From positions 1-64,000 of the forward strand of contig CALSTS010000006.1 in NCBI GenBank assembly GCA_943789335.1: a stretch of 64,000 nucleotides of DNA, given 5' to 3'. The DNA comes from an uncultured Pseudomonadales bacterium. Lineage in GTDB: Bacteria; Pseudomonadota; Gammaproteobacteria; Pseudomonadales; Pseudohongiellaceae. This document shows, one piece after another, positions 46,704-55,601 of the stretch (position 1 is its first letter; the number at the start of each line of letters is the position of its first letter). Both the position numbers and the translations under genes were made by a program. A model generated the notes under the pieces. That model saw only the letters and a list, made by a program, of their open reading frames with translations. It had not been told where the DNA came from and ran no database searches.

Positions 46704-48326
46704 ATGCGAATTTTAATGGTTCAAACCAACCCTCTTGTTGGTGATATACCAGGCAATACAAAAAAGCTTCTAACTGAGGCGAAACAAGGCATAGAAGATT
46801 ATGCTGCGGATATTATTGTGTTTCCTGAATTGGTGCTTACCGCCTATCCACCTGAAGATTTATTACTTCGCCCCAGTTTGGATAAACGAATTTCATCAGC
46901 GCTAGATGAAATTAAAAAAGCCAAACTACCAGCCTGGTTAGTTGTTGGTTATCCTGGTAGAACTGATGGCAAGTTATACAATATGTTGAGCGTATTTTAT
47001 AAAGGTCAATGTCTAGCTAGCTATCGAAAACAGCACCTACCTAATTATCAGGTATTTGATGAGAAACGTTATTTTTCAGCAGGTAATGAAGCATGCATAC
47101 TAGAAATAAAAAATGTTGCAGTAGCTTTTTCTATTTGCGAAGACTTGTGGGAAGAGCAGCCGATGCAACAAGCAAAACAAGCGGGTGCAAAATTAATGAT
47201 TAACATAAATGGTTCTCCATTTCATTTGAATAAAATTCAGGAGCGTCAGGAAATAATCAAAAAGCGTATCAGTGAAAACCCAATGCCAGTCATATATGTC
47301 AATCAGGTTGGCGCTCAAGATGAACTTGTTTTTGATGGGGCTTCAATGGCTTTTGATCAGTCAGGAAAATTATGTGCAATGGCCCCTCTATATGAAGAAG
47401 CCATGCTGCCAATAGATTGCAGCATAAACAAAAATGGGGAACTTTGTTTAAGTGAAAGTGAAATTTTTCAAGTACCAAGCCCAGAGGCAGGTATTTATCA
47501 GGCGCTTGTAACCGGCTTGAAAGATTATATAAATAAAAATGGCTTCCCTGGAGTGGTTTTAGGCCTGTCTGGTGGAATTGATTCGGCATTGACACTAGCT
47601 CTAGCTGTCGATGCCTTGGGCGCACAAAGAGTGCAAGCCGTAATGATGCCTTACGCTTACACCTCACAAATGAGCCTAGAAGATGCGCGTAAGCAAGCTT
47701 TGACTCTGGGGGTTAAATATCAGGTCATCCCTATTGCAGACATCTACAATAGTTTTACTCAAGCACTCAGTGATGAATTCAAAGATTGTATTCCTGATAT
47801 TACGGAACAAAATTTACAGGCCCGAAGCCGGGGTGTTCTATTAATGGCTATTTCTAATAAGAAAAACATGTTGGTTTTGACTACAGGTAATAAAAGTGAG
47901 CTTGCCGTAGGTTACTCGACGCTCTATGGAGATATGGCCGGCGGTTTTGATGTGCTAAAAGATGTGCCAAAAATGCTGGTCTATGAATTATCGCGTTATC
48001 GAAATACATTGGGAGAAGCTATTCCCCAACGTGTTATAGATCGTGCTCCTTCTGCCGAATTGGCGCCAGGACAAGTGGATGAAGACAACCTACCTCCTTA
48101 TCCTGAGCTGGATCAAATCCTTGAACTATATATCGAAGAAGATCAAAGTGCAGAGGAGATTATCAATAAAGGCTTTAGCAAAGAAATCGTAGAAAAGGTT
48201 TTAAGACTGGTTGATATAAATGAGCATAAGCGCCGACAGGCGCCGATAGGGGTTAGAATTAGTAAGCGTGGGTTTGGGAAGGACCGGCGCTATCCAATAA
48301 CCTCAGGCTGGAAACTAGGCCAGTAA
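46704..48326 (+). CDS. nadE: glutamine-dependent NAD+ synthase
   Basis: 540 residues. Amidates nicotinic acid adenine dinucleotide. The N-terminal carbon-nitrogen hydrolase (glutaminase) domain has FPELVLTAYPPEDLL, a Lys in RKQHLPNYQVFDEKRYF and Cys in FSICEDLWEE; the C-terminal synthetase domain has the PP-loop GLSGGIDSALTLAL and TTGNKSELAVGYSTLYGDMAGG. Both are complete. Followed by an inverted-repeat region that may terminate it. Confidence 0.97.
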   Translation: MRILMVQTNPLVGDIPGNTKKLLTEAKQGIEDYAADIIVFPELVLTAYPPEDLLLRPSLDKRISSALDEIKKAKLPAWLVVGYPGRTDGKLYNMLSVFYKGQCLASYRKQHLPNYQVFDEKRYFSAGNEACILEIKNVAVAFSICEDLWEEQPMQQAKQAGAKLMININGSPFHLNKIQERQEIIKKRISENPMPVIYVNQVGAQDELVFDGASMAFDQSGKLCAMAPLYEEAMLPIDCSINKNGELCLSESEIFQVPSPEAGIYQALVTGLKDYINKNGFPGVVLGLSGGIDSALTLALAVDALGAQRVQAVMMPYAYTSQMSLEDARKQALTLGVKYQVIPIADIYNSFTQALSDEFKDCIPDITEQNLQARSRGVLLMAISNKKNMLVLTTGNKSELAVGYSTLYGDMAGGFDVLKDVPKMLVYELSRYRNTLGEAIPQRVIDRAPSAELAPGQVDEDNLPPYPELDQILELYIEEDQSAEEIINKGFSKEIVEKVLRLVDINEHKRRQAPIGVRISKRGFGKDRRYPITSGWKLGQ

Positions 48327-48354
48327 GGCCTATTGCGCTCACCAATATTGCGTT

Positions 48355-48417
48355 AAAAATACTTTTTTTCATTCGTCATTTAACGAATTGCAAACTCCTC
48401 TTTAAAAAAGTATTTTT
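48355..48417. terminator. nested inverted repeat after nadE, possible terminator
   Basis: Perfect 14-bp arms AAAAATACTTTTTT (48355-48368) and AAAAAAGTATTTTT (48404-48417) enclose a smaller perfect stem, ATTCGT/ACGAAT (48371-48376 with 48383-48388). It could terminate nadE, although the stems are A+T-rich. Confidence 0.55.
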
Positions 48418-48427
48418 GCCTTATCTT

Positions 48428-48609
48428 GGCTTCGCTCATAACGCCCTTAATATTATTTGGAGCTATTGCGTTTGCTCACTCCTAGTTAAAACCAATTTCC
48501 ATTCAGCTTACTTAGTATCAATGTAAGAGCCCCTCATGAAAATTGATTTTGTCTGGATAAAGCTTCACTCATTACGCTCCATTAAGTTTTACTTGTTATG
48601 AGCTTAGCC
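48428..48609. repeat. 182-base imperfect inverted repeat (long hairpin)
   Basis: The ends GGCTTCGCTCATAAC (48428-48442) and GTTATGAGCTTAGCC (48595-48609) pair 13 of 15; internal AAAACCAATTTCC (48488-48500) pairs 11 of 13 with 48538-48550; CTTAA...TTGGAGC also matches GCTCCATTAAG. So much of the interval folds back on itself. No ORF. It could be a MITE-like element, a structured RNA or a decayed repeat. Confidence 0.6.
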
Positions 48610-48633
48610 TCTTTAGACGTTATTAAAGGCTTT

Positions 48634-49377
48634 TTAAAAAGACTTACTCAAAAATACTCTTAGGTCTAAATCGCTAGCGGCCTCCGATACTCCAAATAAC
48701 ATACCTAAGTTATAGCTTAATCCATTTGTAAAACGGCCTATAAAAGCTGGACCTATTTGGTGTTTTTGTTGTTGAAAGGACCCAAAGGAGGGCGTACGCC
48801 CATAAGAATTAAACATCTCCAACGCGATATTAGAGCCATTTTGTAAGCGATACCTTAGCTGTGTCCAGGTTCTAATTAAGACCCCGCTTCGAGCTCGATT
48901 GCCAATGTCTCTGGTGGTAAGCAAAATAGCTCGGGCTTGCCATGGCCCTCCAAGGCTGAACTGATTAGACCAGTTTATGCCATAGCGGTCAGGGTTAATG
49001 CCATCTTTACTAATCCGAGCATCAAAGCGTAGAGCACTATCCCAGCCATGGTCTGAAGCATTTCTAATTTGCCATTGCAATTCCGCCTGAAACCACTCCA
49101 GTTCAAGCTCACCATTGATGGTGTCACTACCCTGAATGACTCCACGCCAGCGGAAATGTTCTTTAAAAGGTCTTTGATAGTGTAAACGTTCCCTAAAGCG
49201 ACTAGCTGTATTTCCGTCTTCTGGAGCAAATGCCATTCTGTATTCAACACCTTGCTGCTCAGGGTTTACTACAGAGCTGTATACATTTGTTGTGGATTGA
49301 GCGAAAAGCGAAGAGCATAACGAAAGGCATAACAACAGGGCAACATGAACTGAGTAAAAACATTTCATAGTGTTCAC
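48634..49377 (-). CDS. outer-membrane beta-barrel protein of unknown function
   Basis: 247 residues. Sec signal (LCLSLCSSLFAQ), then alternating amphipathic strands (FRWRGVIQGSD, AELQWQIRN, WTQLRYRLQNGSNIALEMF) and a C-terminal aromatic residue (LDLRVFLSKSF), the pattern of outer-membrane barrels. The family was not recognised. It lies in a group of minus-strand exported-protein genes. Confidence 0.75.
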   Translation of the reverse strand: MNTMKCFYSVHVALLLCLSLCSSLFAQSTTNVYSSVVNPEQQGVEYRMAFAPEDGNTASRFRERLHYQRPFKEHFRWRGVIQGSDTINGELELEWFQAELQWQIRNASDHGWDSALRFDARISKDGINPDRYGINWSNQFSLGGPWQARAILLTTRDIGNRARSGVLIRTWTQLRYRLQNGSNIALEMFNSYGRTPSFGSFQQQKHQIGPAFIGRFTNGLSYNLGMLFGVSEAASDLDLRVFLSKSF

Positions 49378-49454
49378 AAAGAGCCTGTTATCTTAAGGTG
49401 AAAAAAACAAAAACTTGGTTGGGGGATTTCAGAATAAAGCTATCTGCTTATTAC

Positions 49455-50339
49455 TTATTCATAGGGAAAACCTAAGGTTTCAGTGTCTGTCAGCATAATA
49501 GGCAAATTATCGATCAACATAATTTTCCCATCCAGCACCTTGAATACTTCCGAAACATACATTTGTCGATTATTTGGGAAATGTAGCAAAGTAATACCAA
49601 CCACGGTTCCTCTTTCAGGCTCGATAATTGGAAATCTATGTTCTACAGCAGGGCCCCAAGGTCCTTGAAGACTGCTGATGCAAGTTCGAGAGCCAGCACC
49701 CTCAACGGCATCATCAGGATTGTTGGTTATTTGATTGCCACTGTGGAAACGGTTGCAACGTACGTCATCAAAATCATCTTCGATAGGTCGATGATCGCTG
49801 AGCGTTGCAAAATAAGATCGGCCAATACGCTCTAGTTCCTCTCTACTGGATCTGAATTCTGGTGGCACAATAGTGGTGAGTACCGGATCAAGTCTAAGGA
49901 TGTTTACAGCAACTACGCCATTTGAGTCATCAAAGCTGATTTCTACTTCTGTAATTTGATCGCCAATAAGTTTTAAGCGAGAAGAGACATAGGCAATTTT
50001 TCCAGAGTAAAGCTCCACCCCGGTTCGTGCTAATACCTGACCAGTGCTGCTATCGGCAAAGGTTTGTTTGGAAACAATATTGCTAACGTCTTTCCACTTG
50101 CTGTCGGCAAGATCTATTGCCACTGCGTTTTCTCTGATATTTGCATCAGGGGATAAGTTCACCCATTCCGGCCTTTCAGAAGACATATGTGTCAGAAAAC
50201 TTTCGATAGCGACCAATAAATCATGCCTACTAACACTCTCTTGAGCCATGACAATAGATGCTGGCTGTAGCAGTGCCGCTATAAATAATAAGCGGCTTAA
50301 AGAATTTTTATATTTTTTAATAAGTGAATCCATTTTCAT
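49455..50339 (-). CDS. exported protein with SnoaL/DUF8021-like region
   Basis: 294 residues, Sec signal ending near IVMAQ. Residues ~150-290 (ELERIGRSYFATLSDHRP, CNRFHSGNQITN, VEHRFPIIEPERGTVVGITLLHF, MYVSEVFKVLDGKIMLID) resemble NTF2/SnoaL-like secreted domains of DUF8021 type with a conserved Cys pair. This is a pattern-level similarity only. No enzyme activity is assigned. Confidence 0.6.
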   Translation of the reverse strand: MKMDSLIKKYKNSLSRLLFIAALLQPASIVMAQESVSRHDLLVAIESFLTHMSSERPEWVNLSPDANIRENAVAIDLADSKWKDVSNIVSKQTFADSSTGQVLARTGVELYSGKIAYVSSRLKLIGDQITEVEISFDDSNGVVAVNILRLDPVLTTIVPPEFRSSREELERIGRSYFATLSDHRPIEDDFDDVRCNRFHSGNQITNNPDDAVEGAGSRTCISSLQGPWGPAVEHRFPIIEPERGTVVGITLLHFPNNRQMYVSEVFKVLDGKIMLIDNLPIMLTDTETLGFPYE

Positions 50340-50411
50340 CTATGGCCTACAAAAGAATTTAATTAAAACTTTGGTGCTTGATAATATAATGCTTAATTTA
50401 TTGTTTTTTCT

Positions 50412-51121
50412 TTATTCAAACCTGGCTTCCATTGGCATTAAGGCGGCCTTGATAACTGCGCCCCAAATAGCATTGCCGAGATCATTAAAGTGAAGTTCGT
50501 CTTCTATAAAAATATCGGTCATTACCTCGCCATCAACATCCAGAAAGGGTTTTGCTGCATCAACATAAAATAACAGTGGATGCTGATCAGCTATATCTTG
50601 GTATGCTCTACTCAATTGTTGAGCAGTGCTCCAATATTCCCAACGCGAAACACTTGGTTTTACACCCATAATATAGATTCGTGTCTCAGGCAGTTCTTGG
50701 TGGATTCTTGATAAAATCTGCTCGAGTTGCTCTATAACCACTGTATTTGGATAAAGTCACGGCCGCTGTCGTTGTCACCCTCATAAATTAATATGGCTCT
50801 AGGTTTGTATGTCAGGGCAACTCGATCCAAGTAATACAAGAGATCATTCATAACACTCCCTCCAAAGCCTCTTGGAATGACCGTCAGGGGGGATAAGGCA
50901 GCCTCAGCTTGATTGTTCCAGCGTGCAATACTCGAACTACCCGTTAACACAATCGCACCTTCTGGCGGAGGATCAAGACGGTCTTGTCGCTCGAAGTTGA
51001 GGATGGTCTCCTCGTAACGTGCAGGGTCAGGTAATTGTTGTGGGCTAGATTGTTGTGCATAAGATAGTTGCGCCAGGCAAGTGGCTAACAGCATGATAGT
51101 CAAACTACGGGCGGTGTTCAT
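50412..51121 (-). pseudogene. secreted SGNH/GDSL hydrolase with one frameshift
   Basis: Two overlapping minus-strand frames form one SGNH hydrolase. The first (50732-51121) has a signal peptide, block I TGSSSIARW (catalytic Ser), GFGGSVMNDLLYY and the Asn block YEGDNDSG. The second (50412-50741) continues with VIEQLEQILSRI and ends with block V, DELHFNDLGNAIWG (catalytic Asp-x-x-His). A single-base shift near 50745 separates them; restoring it gives about 235 residues with all catalytic blocks. It is either a fresh pseudogene or a consensus error. Confidence 0.85.
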
Positions 51122-51200
51122 TGGAAGCTGACCTTTTTAGTGAAGTTAATTTACTTAGGTACATTATGAAAGCACTGCAAGGGTATCGGCAATGATTAAT

Positions 51201-52100
51201 TTAAAGGTTTAACCAACGTTGTGAAAGTGCAGCACTTAAATCTAACTGTTTTGATAAATTCGAAAAATCATCATGATTAACTCCCTGCCAGATTAAATTT
51301 TCAAGCAAGGCTTCCAAATGATCTTCTAAATGCATATCACAGACAATGGTTGTTAATAGTTTATTTAAAGGCAGCATGCCTTTATGGGCATTAAGCAGGG
51401 CTTGAATTCTTGATGCTCCTCTAAATTTCATTTCAGAAATTTCTTCTATGTTTTCTAATATAGTCTCAATGGAAGGATACTTTTTGAGAATTTTGGAAGC
51501 AGTGGTATAGCCAACCCCAGGGATACCAGGAATATTGTCGACTTTATCACCTGATAGAGCGAGCAGGTCAGGTATCTGTTCCGGCACTACGCCAAACTGT
51601 TTTTCTACACCGCGACGGTTTAATACTGTTCCTCGAGCATAGTCCCACCAGGCATCTTCATCGCCGACAATAAGTTGGGTTAGATCTTTATCAGCGCTAA
51701 CAACAGTAATAGCAAAGCCTTGCTCTCTAAAATAGTTAGCCAGAGAACCTATAATGTCATCTGCCTCATAGCGGTTACTAGCAAATTCAGGAATGCCTAC
51801 AGCTTGGCAAAATTGGCGACACTGGGCAAATTGATGTTTAAGTTCAGCTGGCGCTGGAGGTCGGTTTGCCTTGTATTCTGGATAAAGCTCACGGCGGTAA
51901 GATTCTGTTTGACTGGCATCGAAGGCGCAGGCGATATACTTTGGTTGTTTTTGTTTTAATAGCTGAAACAGAAAATCACCAAACCCAAATATTGCATTGC
52001 TTGGCTTTCCTAGGCTATCTGTTATCGAATCATCATAAGTATGCCAAGCACGAAAAATATATATACTTGAATCAATTAAATAAGCGCGAGGCAATGGCAT
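51201..52100 (-). CDS. xni: 5'-3' exonuclease / flap endonuclease Xni type
   Basis: 299 residues, like the N-terminal nuclease domain of DNA polymerase I. Metal-binding acids lie in YLIDSSIYIFRAWH, AFDASQTESYR, NRYEADDIIGSLA and VVSADKDLTQLI; the H3TH region SGDKVDNIPGIPGVGYTTASKIL is complete. Likely removes flaps or RNA primers. A single gene with the divergent thioredoxin-like gene. Confidence 0.9.
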   Translation of the reverse strand: MPLPRAYLIDSSIYIFRAWHTYDDSITDSLGKPSNAIFGFGDFLFQLLKQKQPKYIACAFDASQTESYRRELYPEYKANRPPAPAELKHQFAQCRQFCQAVGIPEFASNRYEADDIIGSLANYFREQGFAITVVSADKDLTQLIVGDEDAWWDYARGTVLNRRGVEKQFGVVPEQIPDLLALSGDKVDNIPGIPGVGYTTASKILKKYPSIETILENIEEISEMKFRGASRIQALLNAHKGMLPLNKLLTTIVCDMHLEDHLEALLENLIWQGVNHDDFSNLSKQLDLSAALSQRWLNL

Positions 52101-52181
52101 GAACGAATTCTAACTGTTTATACAAACCGTGAACAAACTTTTTGCTATGATTAGATTTTTAAAATCAACTGAATCACAAAT

Positions 52182-52706
52182 ATGCGTCAAAAACTAAGAA
52201 AAATAATTGTTGGTATAGCACCGCTACTTTTGCTTTTAGCTTGCTCAGAAGTTGAAGAACGCCCTCTGCAAACCGGCAGTATCACTATTTCTGATATGCA
52301 ATTCGATACAACAGCAGATTCTGCGGCTTTTCAAGATTTAAATGGTATGCCCTTGGGAGTGTCGAACTTTACTGGTCGCAAAGTGGTGCTGAATTATTGG
52401 GCAACCTGGTGCGCCCCCTGTATTAGAGAATTACCTGCACTAAGTAGAGCCGCTGAAATTCTGGGTCCGGAAGGTTACATATTTTTGCTGGCTTCTGATG
52501 AGCCTTTGGAAACTATCACTACTTTTATCGCGGAAAATGAGTTTAGCGGCAATTTCATCAAGTTGAATACGTTTTTTGCTATCCATGGTATTCAGGCAGT
52601 ACCCAGTACTGTGCTTTATGATGAGTCGGGTCAGGAAGTTAAAAGTTGGTTAGGGGCCTACGAGTGGGACAGCCCCGAGCTTCTATCAGAAATAAGGTCT
52701 TTGTAG
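52182..52706 (+). CDS. TlpA-like thioredoxin lipoprotein
   Basis: 174 residues. Signal with lipobox LLAC. A thioredoxin fold with WCAPC (residues ~85-89) in VLNYWATWCAPCIRELPALS and the cis-Pro in IQAVPSTVLYDESG. Periplasmic disulfide reductase, perhaps acting on cytochrome c maturation or other clients. Next gene starts 13 bases later. Confidence 0.9.
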   Translation: MRQKLRKIIVGIAPLLLLLACSEVEERPLQTGSITISDMQFDTTADSAAFQDLNGMPLGVSNFTGRKVVLNYWATWCAPCIRELPALSRAAEILGPEGYIFLLASDEPLETITTFIAENEFSGNFIKLNTFFAIHGIQAVPSTVLYDESGQEVKSWLGAYEWDSPELLSEIRSL

Positions 52707-52718
52707 AGGGGCGAATAC

Positions 52719-53957
52719 TTGGAAAAACAACGTTGTATTATTGTAGGAGCCAGTCATGCTGCTGGTGAACTTTGCATCAGTCTGCGAAAAGAAGGTTGGA
52801 CTGGCGTAATCACAGTAGTAGGGGAAGAAAACTATCTTCCTTACAATCGTCCGCCATTATCTAAAACATTTTTGGCCGGTGAAAAAAACATTGATGATCT
52901 GTTAATACGTCACGCTGAAGCGTATACCAAAGCCGATGTACAAATGAAGCTGGGATGCAGAGTAGAAAAAATTGATCGAGAATCTAAAAAGGTCACATTA
53001 AATACAAATGAAACACTCGCTTATGACAAGTTGATATTAACCACAGGTGCGAGACCAAGAATAATGGACATGCCAGGGGCTGAACTTGAAAATGTCTTTT
53101 ATTTACGCAGTATTCAAGATGCTGACCACATTAGGCCTTATATACAAAAGGAGAGTCGTGCAGTCATAATTGGCGGCGGCTACATTGGCTTGGAGACAGC
53201 AGCAATGCTGGTTTCCACAGGCATGCATGTCACTTTGCTGGAAAGAGATCCGCGCATTCTTAATCGTGTAGCAGCACCAGAAATTTCTCAGTTTTTCTCT
53301 CGAATCCATACTGAAGAAGGCGTTGAATTATTTACCGATGTAGATATCAGCGAATTAAAAGCTGATGGAAATGGCACAAAGGTTAATGAGGTTGTTTGTA
53401 GTGATGGTAAAAGTTTTGCAGCTGATCTGCTGATCATAGGAATTGGTGTGATTACTAATTCGGAATTAGCTGAGGAGGCAGGCCTAGAGATCAATAATGG
53501 CATTGTGGTCAATGCCTTCGCTGAAACCAGTGACCCCGATATATTGGCTGCTGGAGATTGTAGCTATCACTTTAATAAGCATTATCAACGTTGGTTGCGC
53601 CTAGAGTCCATTCAAAATGCAGTGGAGCAAGCTAAGGTTGCCGCTAGAACAGTCTGTGGCAATCCTCAGGAGTATGATCAAATACCCTGGTTCTGGTCAG
53701 ATCAATATGACTTAAAATTACAAATAGCCGGCTTATCTGGAGGTTATGATAATTTGATAGTTCGCGGCGACTTGTCGGCAGGAAGAAAGATGGCAGTTTT
53801 TTATTTCAAGGAAGATAACTTAATTGCTGTAGATGCTGTTAATAGTCCTCAAGAATTCATGTTCGGCAAGAGAGCTTTAGCGCAATCTTCAAGACTGGAC
53901 ATAGATAAATTGACTGATAGTTCTGTGCCAATGAAGGAGTTAATGTTGCAGGATTAA
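52719..53957 (+). CDS. NAD(P)H-ferredoxin reductase, FAD-dependent
   Basis: 412 residues from a TTG start with GAGGGG upstream. FAD motif IIVGASHAAGELCISLRK near the N-terminus (GxSxAA variant), YLPYNRPPLSK, the NADH Rossmann loop IIGGGYIGLETAAML (~149) and the second FAD motif DPDILAAGDCSYH. It belongs to the putidaredoxin/rhodocoxin reductase group that passes electrons to [2Fe-2S] ferredoxins. A ferredoxin gene of the matching type lies 850 bases downstream, across one opposite-strand gene. Confidence 0.92.
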   Translation: MEKQRCIIVGASHAAGELCISLRKEGWTGVITVVGEENYLPYNRPPLSKTFLAGEKNIDDLLIRHAEAYTKADVQMKLGCRVEKIDRESKKVTLNTNETLAYDKLILTTGARPRIMDMPGAELENVFYLRSIQDADHIRPYIQKESRAVIIGGGYIGLETAAMLVSTGMHVTLLERDPRILNRVAAPEISQFFSRIHTEEGVELFTDVDISELKADGNGTKVNEVVCSDGKSFAADLLIIGIGVITNSELAEEAGLEINNGIVVNAFAETSDPDILAAGDCSYHFNKHYQRWLRLESIQNAVEQAKVAARTVCGNPQEYDQIPWFWSDQYDLKLQIAGLSGGYDNLIVRGDLSAGRKMAVFYFKEDNLIAVDAVNSPQEFMFGKRALAQSSRLDIDKLTDSSVPMKELMLQD

Positions 53958-54610
53958 GTCGTTTGTTTTTCCTGCACCTGAGCTATTTTTTCTGAAATAA
54001 ACATCTCTTCAGCATTTTTTCTTTCCAGGTAATACGTTAGTGGCGGATAGAAAACTAATTCAAAAAGAAATAATAAATAGAAGAATGCTGCACCGAAGGG
54101 TATTACCACACTGGTTCCTTTCCAAGCTGTAATGTCGCTATCCAAATCAAAGGATAGCTGTAAGCTGACATAAATGAAGATGCCCAGAGACCAGCGTAAT
54201 AAGGTTAGAAAAGCCCTGGTTTGTGTGGAAAAGATATCAAAAACAAATAAAGAGCCGCCGCCAAAAGTAATAAAAACTAGTAAGCTATAAAATAGCATTC
54301 CTGCCATACCATCAATATCATAAGACAGCCAGGCAAATACCACCACGACACTTGCAAATAATAAAAAGCGAAAAATTCGCGTGAATGTATTATTTGTTGT
54401 AATCAGCAAGGGCAACACTAGAAGTACGCCACTGGCAACGGCAAGAAACTCAGCTTGTATAATGTAGCCAAGAATTTCCTGATTCGTCCAGAAAATATAG
54501 CTGCCGCCAAACACCAGAGAGAAATTAAAGATTAGAGCCATTAATAAGAGGGGAGACGCTGCAGCTAAGCAGTACGTCATTACTTGTTTGCGCTGTAGCT
54601 TATGTTTCAT
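53954..54610 (-). CDS. six-TM membrane protein of unknown function
   Basis: 218 residues with about six membrane segments (YCLAAASPLLLMALIF, FLAVASGVLLVLPLL, LLFASVVVVFAWL, SLLVFITFGGGSLFVF, WSLGIFIYVSLQL, FGAAFFYLLFLFELVF) and a short charged C-terminus. No family recognised. It is inserted between the ferredoxin reductase and the ferredoxin, on the other strand, overlapping the reductase stop by four bases. Confidence 0.7.
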   Translation of the reverse strand: MKHKLQRKQVMTYCLAAASPLLLMALIFNFSLVFGGSYIFWTNQEILGYIIQAEFLAVASGVLLVLPLLITTNNTFTRIFRFLLFASVVVVFAWLSYDIDGMAGMLFYSLLVFITFGGGSLFVFDIFSTQTRAFLTLLRWSLGIFIYVSLQLSFDLDSDITAWKGTSVVIPFGAAFFYLLFLFELVFYPPLTYYLERKNAEEMFISEKIAQVQEKQTT

Positions 54611-54813
54611 TCAGAAGAACCTGACATTTTGATCATTATATGAGTGCAGCTCAAACGCTAAGCCAACTTATTTTGTATCAACGATAAGAAAAAAATCATA
54701 AAGATGCAATTTTTAATCGCTTTATGAAAAGGTTTGGGACTTTAACTGATAATTTAAAGCGGTATAATGCGCTGCTATTATTTTCACCATAACAGTTCAA
54801 TACGGAGTGTACG

Positions 54814-55134
54814 ATGCCTTTAGTTACTTATATCAGCCATGATGGGACCACAACTGAAATAGAAGTCCCAGCTGGAAATTCTGTCATGCAGGGTGCTGTA
54901 GATAATATGCTTGATGGCATCATTGCAGAATGTGGTGGCTCATGCAGTTGTGCAACTTGCCATTGCTATATTGATGAAGCCTGGTTGGAAAAAGTTCCTG
55001 CTGCTAGCGAAATGGAAAAAGATATGCTGGAATGCGTGCTGGAACCTCAGGATAACAGCCGTTTGAGCTGCCAGATTCACCTTACTGATGAATTGGATGG
55101 CTTAATTGTCAAGCTTCCAGAATCACAATTTTAA
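54814..55134 (+). CDS. [2Fe-2S] ferredoxin, putidaredoxin/adrenodoxin type
   Basis: 106 residues. Cluster cysteines C40, C46, C49 and C86 give the exact x5-x2-x36 spacing of putidaredoxin-type ferredoxins (AECGGSCSCATCHCYI). The normal partner is a reductase like that at 52719, and the terminal acceptor is commonly a cytochrome P450 or Rieske-type oxygenase; none is in this window. GGAG precedes the ATG. Confidence 0.95.
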   Translation: MPLVTYISHDGTTTEIEVPAGNSVMQGAVDNMLDGIIAECGGSCSCATCHCYIDEAWLEKVPAASEMEKDMLECVLEPQDNSRLSCQIHLTDELDGLIVKLPESQF

Positions 55135-55230
55135 TTAATTTAAAAAAAATGGGAACTTTTATGACTGTATCAGTTCTTATTAAATGTACCCAGAAATAAT
55201 TGGTACGCCCCCTTAAGTGTATAAACTCTT

Positions 55231-55267
55231 AAAAAAACCCGCTAATTACCCACTAGCGGGTTTTTTT
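55231..55267 (+). terminator. rho-independent terminator after ferredoxin
   Basis: The stem AAACCCGCTA/TAGCGGGTTT (55235-55244 with 55254-55263) is followed by a T run. Confidence 0.92.
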
Positions 55268-55354
55268 GTGAGCTTCTTAACATTTTCAAAGCATTTATAT
55301 CACTAGAATTCTTCTACAACGAAGCAAACTTAGCAGTAGGTATAAATCGCCATA

Positions 55355-55585
55355 ATGAATTATTCACAAAATGTAAATAAGCGTACTTCAGCATCTACAC
55401 CATCTTCATCAGTTTCTCATGTGAACCTAGCTAAACAGCAGGGGCCGTCAGAAACATTGCAAGATTTGATTGATATTCTTAAGCAGAACTATACCAGTGA
55501 CTGTCCACACTGCTCTGGTACTGGCATTAATTTGAAAAACCATACTTGTGATTTTTGTCAGGGTCTTGGTAAGAGCGACCGCTAA
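55355..55585 (+). CDS. small DnaJ-type zinc-finger protein
   Basis: 76 residues. The Ser/Thr-rich lead is disordered; then LQDLIDILKQNY forms a helix and the C-terminus CPHCSGTGINLKNHTCDFCQGLGKSDR carries two CxxCxGxG-like motifs as in the DnaJ cysteine-rich domain. It probably binds one zinc. Function unknown; it may be a chaperone-like or RNA-binding partner. Monocistronic. Confidence 0.75.
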   Translation: MNYSQNVNKRTSASTPSSSVSHVNLAKQQGPSETLQDLIDILKQNYTSDCPHCSGTGINLKNHTCDFCQGLGKSDR

Positions 55586-55601
55586 CAAAAAGTAATAGTC
55601 A

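Noticed and set aside
52182..55134. Cytochrome P450 operon
   Set aside because: Reductase and ferredoxin are present, but no P450 heme-binding motif is found in any gene in the region.
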